Below are positions 62,900-64,000 of a stretch of 64,000 nt of DNA, in pieces (the first letter of the stretch is position 1; each line of letters starts with the position of its first letter). The notes beneath the pieces were generated by a model. The model did not search any database and was not told the DNA's origin. It was given only the letters and a program-made list of their open reading frames with translations. This stretch comes from Thermodesulforhabdus norvegica (GTDB taxonomy: Bacteria; Desulfobacterota; Syntrophobacteria; Syntrophobacterales; Thermodesulforhabdaceae). The position numbers and the translations under genes are program-made. The DNA is taken from positions 558,001 through 622,000 of the forward strand of contig NZ_FOUU01000001.1 of assembly GCF_900114975.1 (NCBI RefSeq), given 5' to 3'.

Positions 62900-64000
62900 G
62901 TGGGACTATCCGACACGGGAAGGTTTTTCCCACGGGGAGCGTCAAAGTATGCGTAAACGAAGGGCAGAAACAGTATAGCAGACATCAAAAAGAAGATTCC
63001 GGTATAGATGAAGGCGCCGCCGTATCCCGTATAGGATGCAATGATTCCGGTCATGGCATTTCCCGTGAACACACCGACGGTTCTGACCGTTTGCACGACG
63101 GCAGAATTGCCTCCAAGTCTCCTTTGGGGGAAAAGGGTGGAGGTCAGTAAGCCTGTTGCGAAAATCACCGGACTGTCGCCGAGGGTGTGCAGGATTCTTA
63201 CGAGAATCATACGGTTTACCGAGTCGGCAAAGGCCGTGGCGATGTGGAAAACCGATGATACCACCATACCGCCTACCAGAAAAGGCGTAATGCGGGGATG
63301 TATGTCGAACTGATGACCCGTTAAGGGAGCGAGGAGTGTCATCCATAAGCCGACGGCCAAATAAACCAGACCGATTTCACGGGCGCTGAAGAGTAACTCT
63401 TTCTTCATCAGCATTGAAAACCCTGTGTGTTCTACCCCAAAGTGGAGTGCGTAAACGAAGTATACGGCCAGAAATAGCAGAGTCTTCTTTTGAAAGACGT
63501 CTTCCCGATACTCACTCCAGGAAAATCGGTTTATGGAGCCTTCCGGAAGGAGAGCGTAACAAACTATTAATACCAGAAAGACGTATGTCGATATTTTTAG
63601 GATGAGGTCGTAACCTCCCGAATTCCAGAGATAGCCTCCTATAAGTGGGCCGACGCCGAAGCCCAGAAAGAAACCCATCTGAAAAATCGACACCCTTAGT
63701 CCCCGGTGATCTTCGGGGATTACCTTAAGGTAGAGGGCAAAAAGAACGGTCTGGAATATGTTTAATCCCAACCCCCCCACGAAGGTTGCGAAGAAAATTA
63801 AACATTCTGCAAGGGCAAACTTCAGCATGACAATGTGGATAAGCATGCACGACGCGCCGGCGTAAAGGACTTTTTTGGGGCTGAGGCGATCGGCCAGGAC
63901 TCCGAAAGGGATTATAAAACCCAGTCCTGCCAGGGGGTACATGCCCAGGATGAATCCAAGATGATTTCCGGCAACGCCGAGGTTTGTGAGATAGATGGGA
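62896..64000 (-). CDS. MFS transporter, cut by the window edge
   Basis: This is the C-terminal part (about 368 residues) of a major facilitator transporter. The frame is open to the window end, so the start lies beyond 64000. The first visible region is the end of TM1 and TM2, then the motif-A loop GVLADRLSPKKVL. About ten further membrane segments follow, with a long central loop (EYREDVFQKKTLL). The substrate is unknown; the drug-efflux group is possible but not shown. It is coupled to pgpA. Confidence 0.88.
   Translation of the reverse strand, partial: PIYLTNLGVAGNHLGFILGMYPLAGLGFIIPFGVLADRLSPKKVLYAGASCMLIHIVMLKFALAECLIFFATFVGGLGLNIFQTVLFALYLKVIPEDHRGLRVSIFQMGFFLGFGVGPLIGGYLWNSGGYDLILKISTYVFLVLIVCYALLPEGSINRFSWSEYREDVFQKKTLLFLAVYFVYALHFGVEHTGFSMLMKKELLFSAREIGLVYLAVGLWMTLLAPLTGHQFDIHPRITPFLVGGMVVSSVFHIATAFADSVNRMILVRILHTLGDSPVIFATGLLTSTLFPQRRLGGNSAVVQTVRTVGVFTGNAMTGIIASYTGYGGAFIYTGIFFLMSAILFLPFVYAYFDAPRGKNLPVSDSPT

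Overview
The window looks like chromosomal DNA of an anaerobic, respiring Desulfobacterota-type bacterium (the former deltaproteobacteria, perhaps the Syntrophobacteria branch). The evidence is a gene mix rather than a marker gene: electron-bifurcating NfnAB; a methyl-branch C1 set (fhs, folD, MvhD-like protein, metV, metF); a complete fatty-acid beta-oxidation operon; LPS synthesis (waaA); and a large chemotaxis operon with both CheX and CheZ. Base composition is near 50% GC and gene packing is tight, with many ATGA overlaps. I saw no rRNA, tRNA, CRISPR array, prophage or IS element. The only mobile-type gene is a PD-(D/E)XK 'Rpn' nuclease with a decayed second copy beside it.

Layout, left half. 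0-4.7 kb: the end of hemC, a cobA-hemD fusion, then nfnA-nfnB. 4.7-8.5 kb (minus strand): waaA, larB, an unknown gene and a UDP-sugar dehydrogenase. 8.6-12.5 kb: asnS, two small unknown genes, the Rpn nuclease and its broken copy. 12.5-16.6 kb (minus strand): a chemoreceptor with a zinc-binding-type sensor plus Cache, and a histidine kinase/response regulator pair whose regulator is broken by an in-frame TAG. 16.8-19.6 kb: a membrane protein, a class III aminotransferase and nth. 19.6-31 kb: one long plus-strand run, cheR-cheD-RR-cheX-cheD2-cheB-cheY-cheA-cheZ, then rlmE-yebC-ruvC-ruvA-ruvB and a CDP-alcohol phosphotransferase-like protein.

Layout, right half. 32-34.8 kb (minus strand): folD and fhs. 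34.8-35.3 kb: a gene-free AT-rich region with helically phased 9-mers in front of dnaN. 36.9-39 kb: MvhD-metV-metF. 39-44.9 kb: a K+ channel, lipoprotein, RluA, cvpA, mazG, and an archease/eRF1-like/DUF554 group. 45-50.9 kb: a TetR regulator with a FadR-type palindrome, followed by acyl-CoA dehydrogenase, thiolase and a hydratase/dehydrogenase. 51-57.4 kb: murF-murD-ftsW-murC-murB, without mraY and murG. 57.6-64 kb: a sugar aminotransferase with an unusual N-terminal domain, an acyltransferase, a glycosyltransferase, a nucleosidase, pgpA and a truncated MFS transporter.

How it fits together: beta-oxidation yields acetyl-CoA and reduced carriers. The C1 genes can run the methyl branch of the Wood-Ljungdahl pathway in either direction, and NfnAB balances NAD(P)H and ferredoxin. 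Most notable are a CheD paralogue lacking the catalytic Cys next to CheX; a CheA whose linker carries a 24-5-24 residue MshEN-like pair (possible c-di-GMP input); the phased repeats before dnaN; a bacterial eRF1-like/archease operon; and the sugar aminotransferase with a possible PIN-like N-terminal domain. No single wholly new system is proven here. These are the best candidates.
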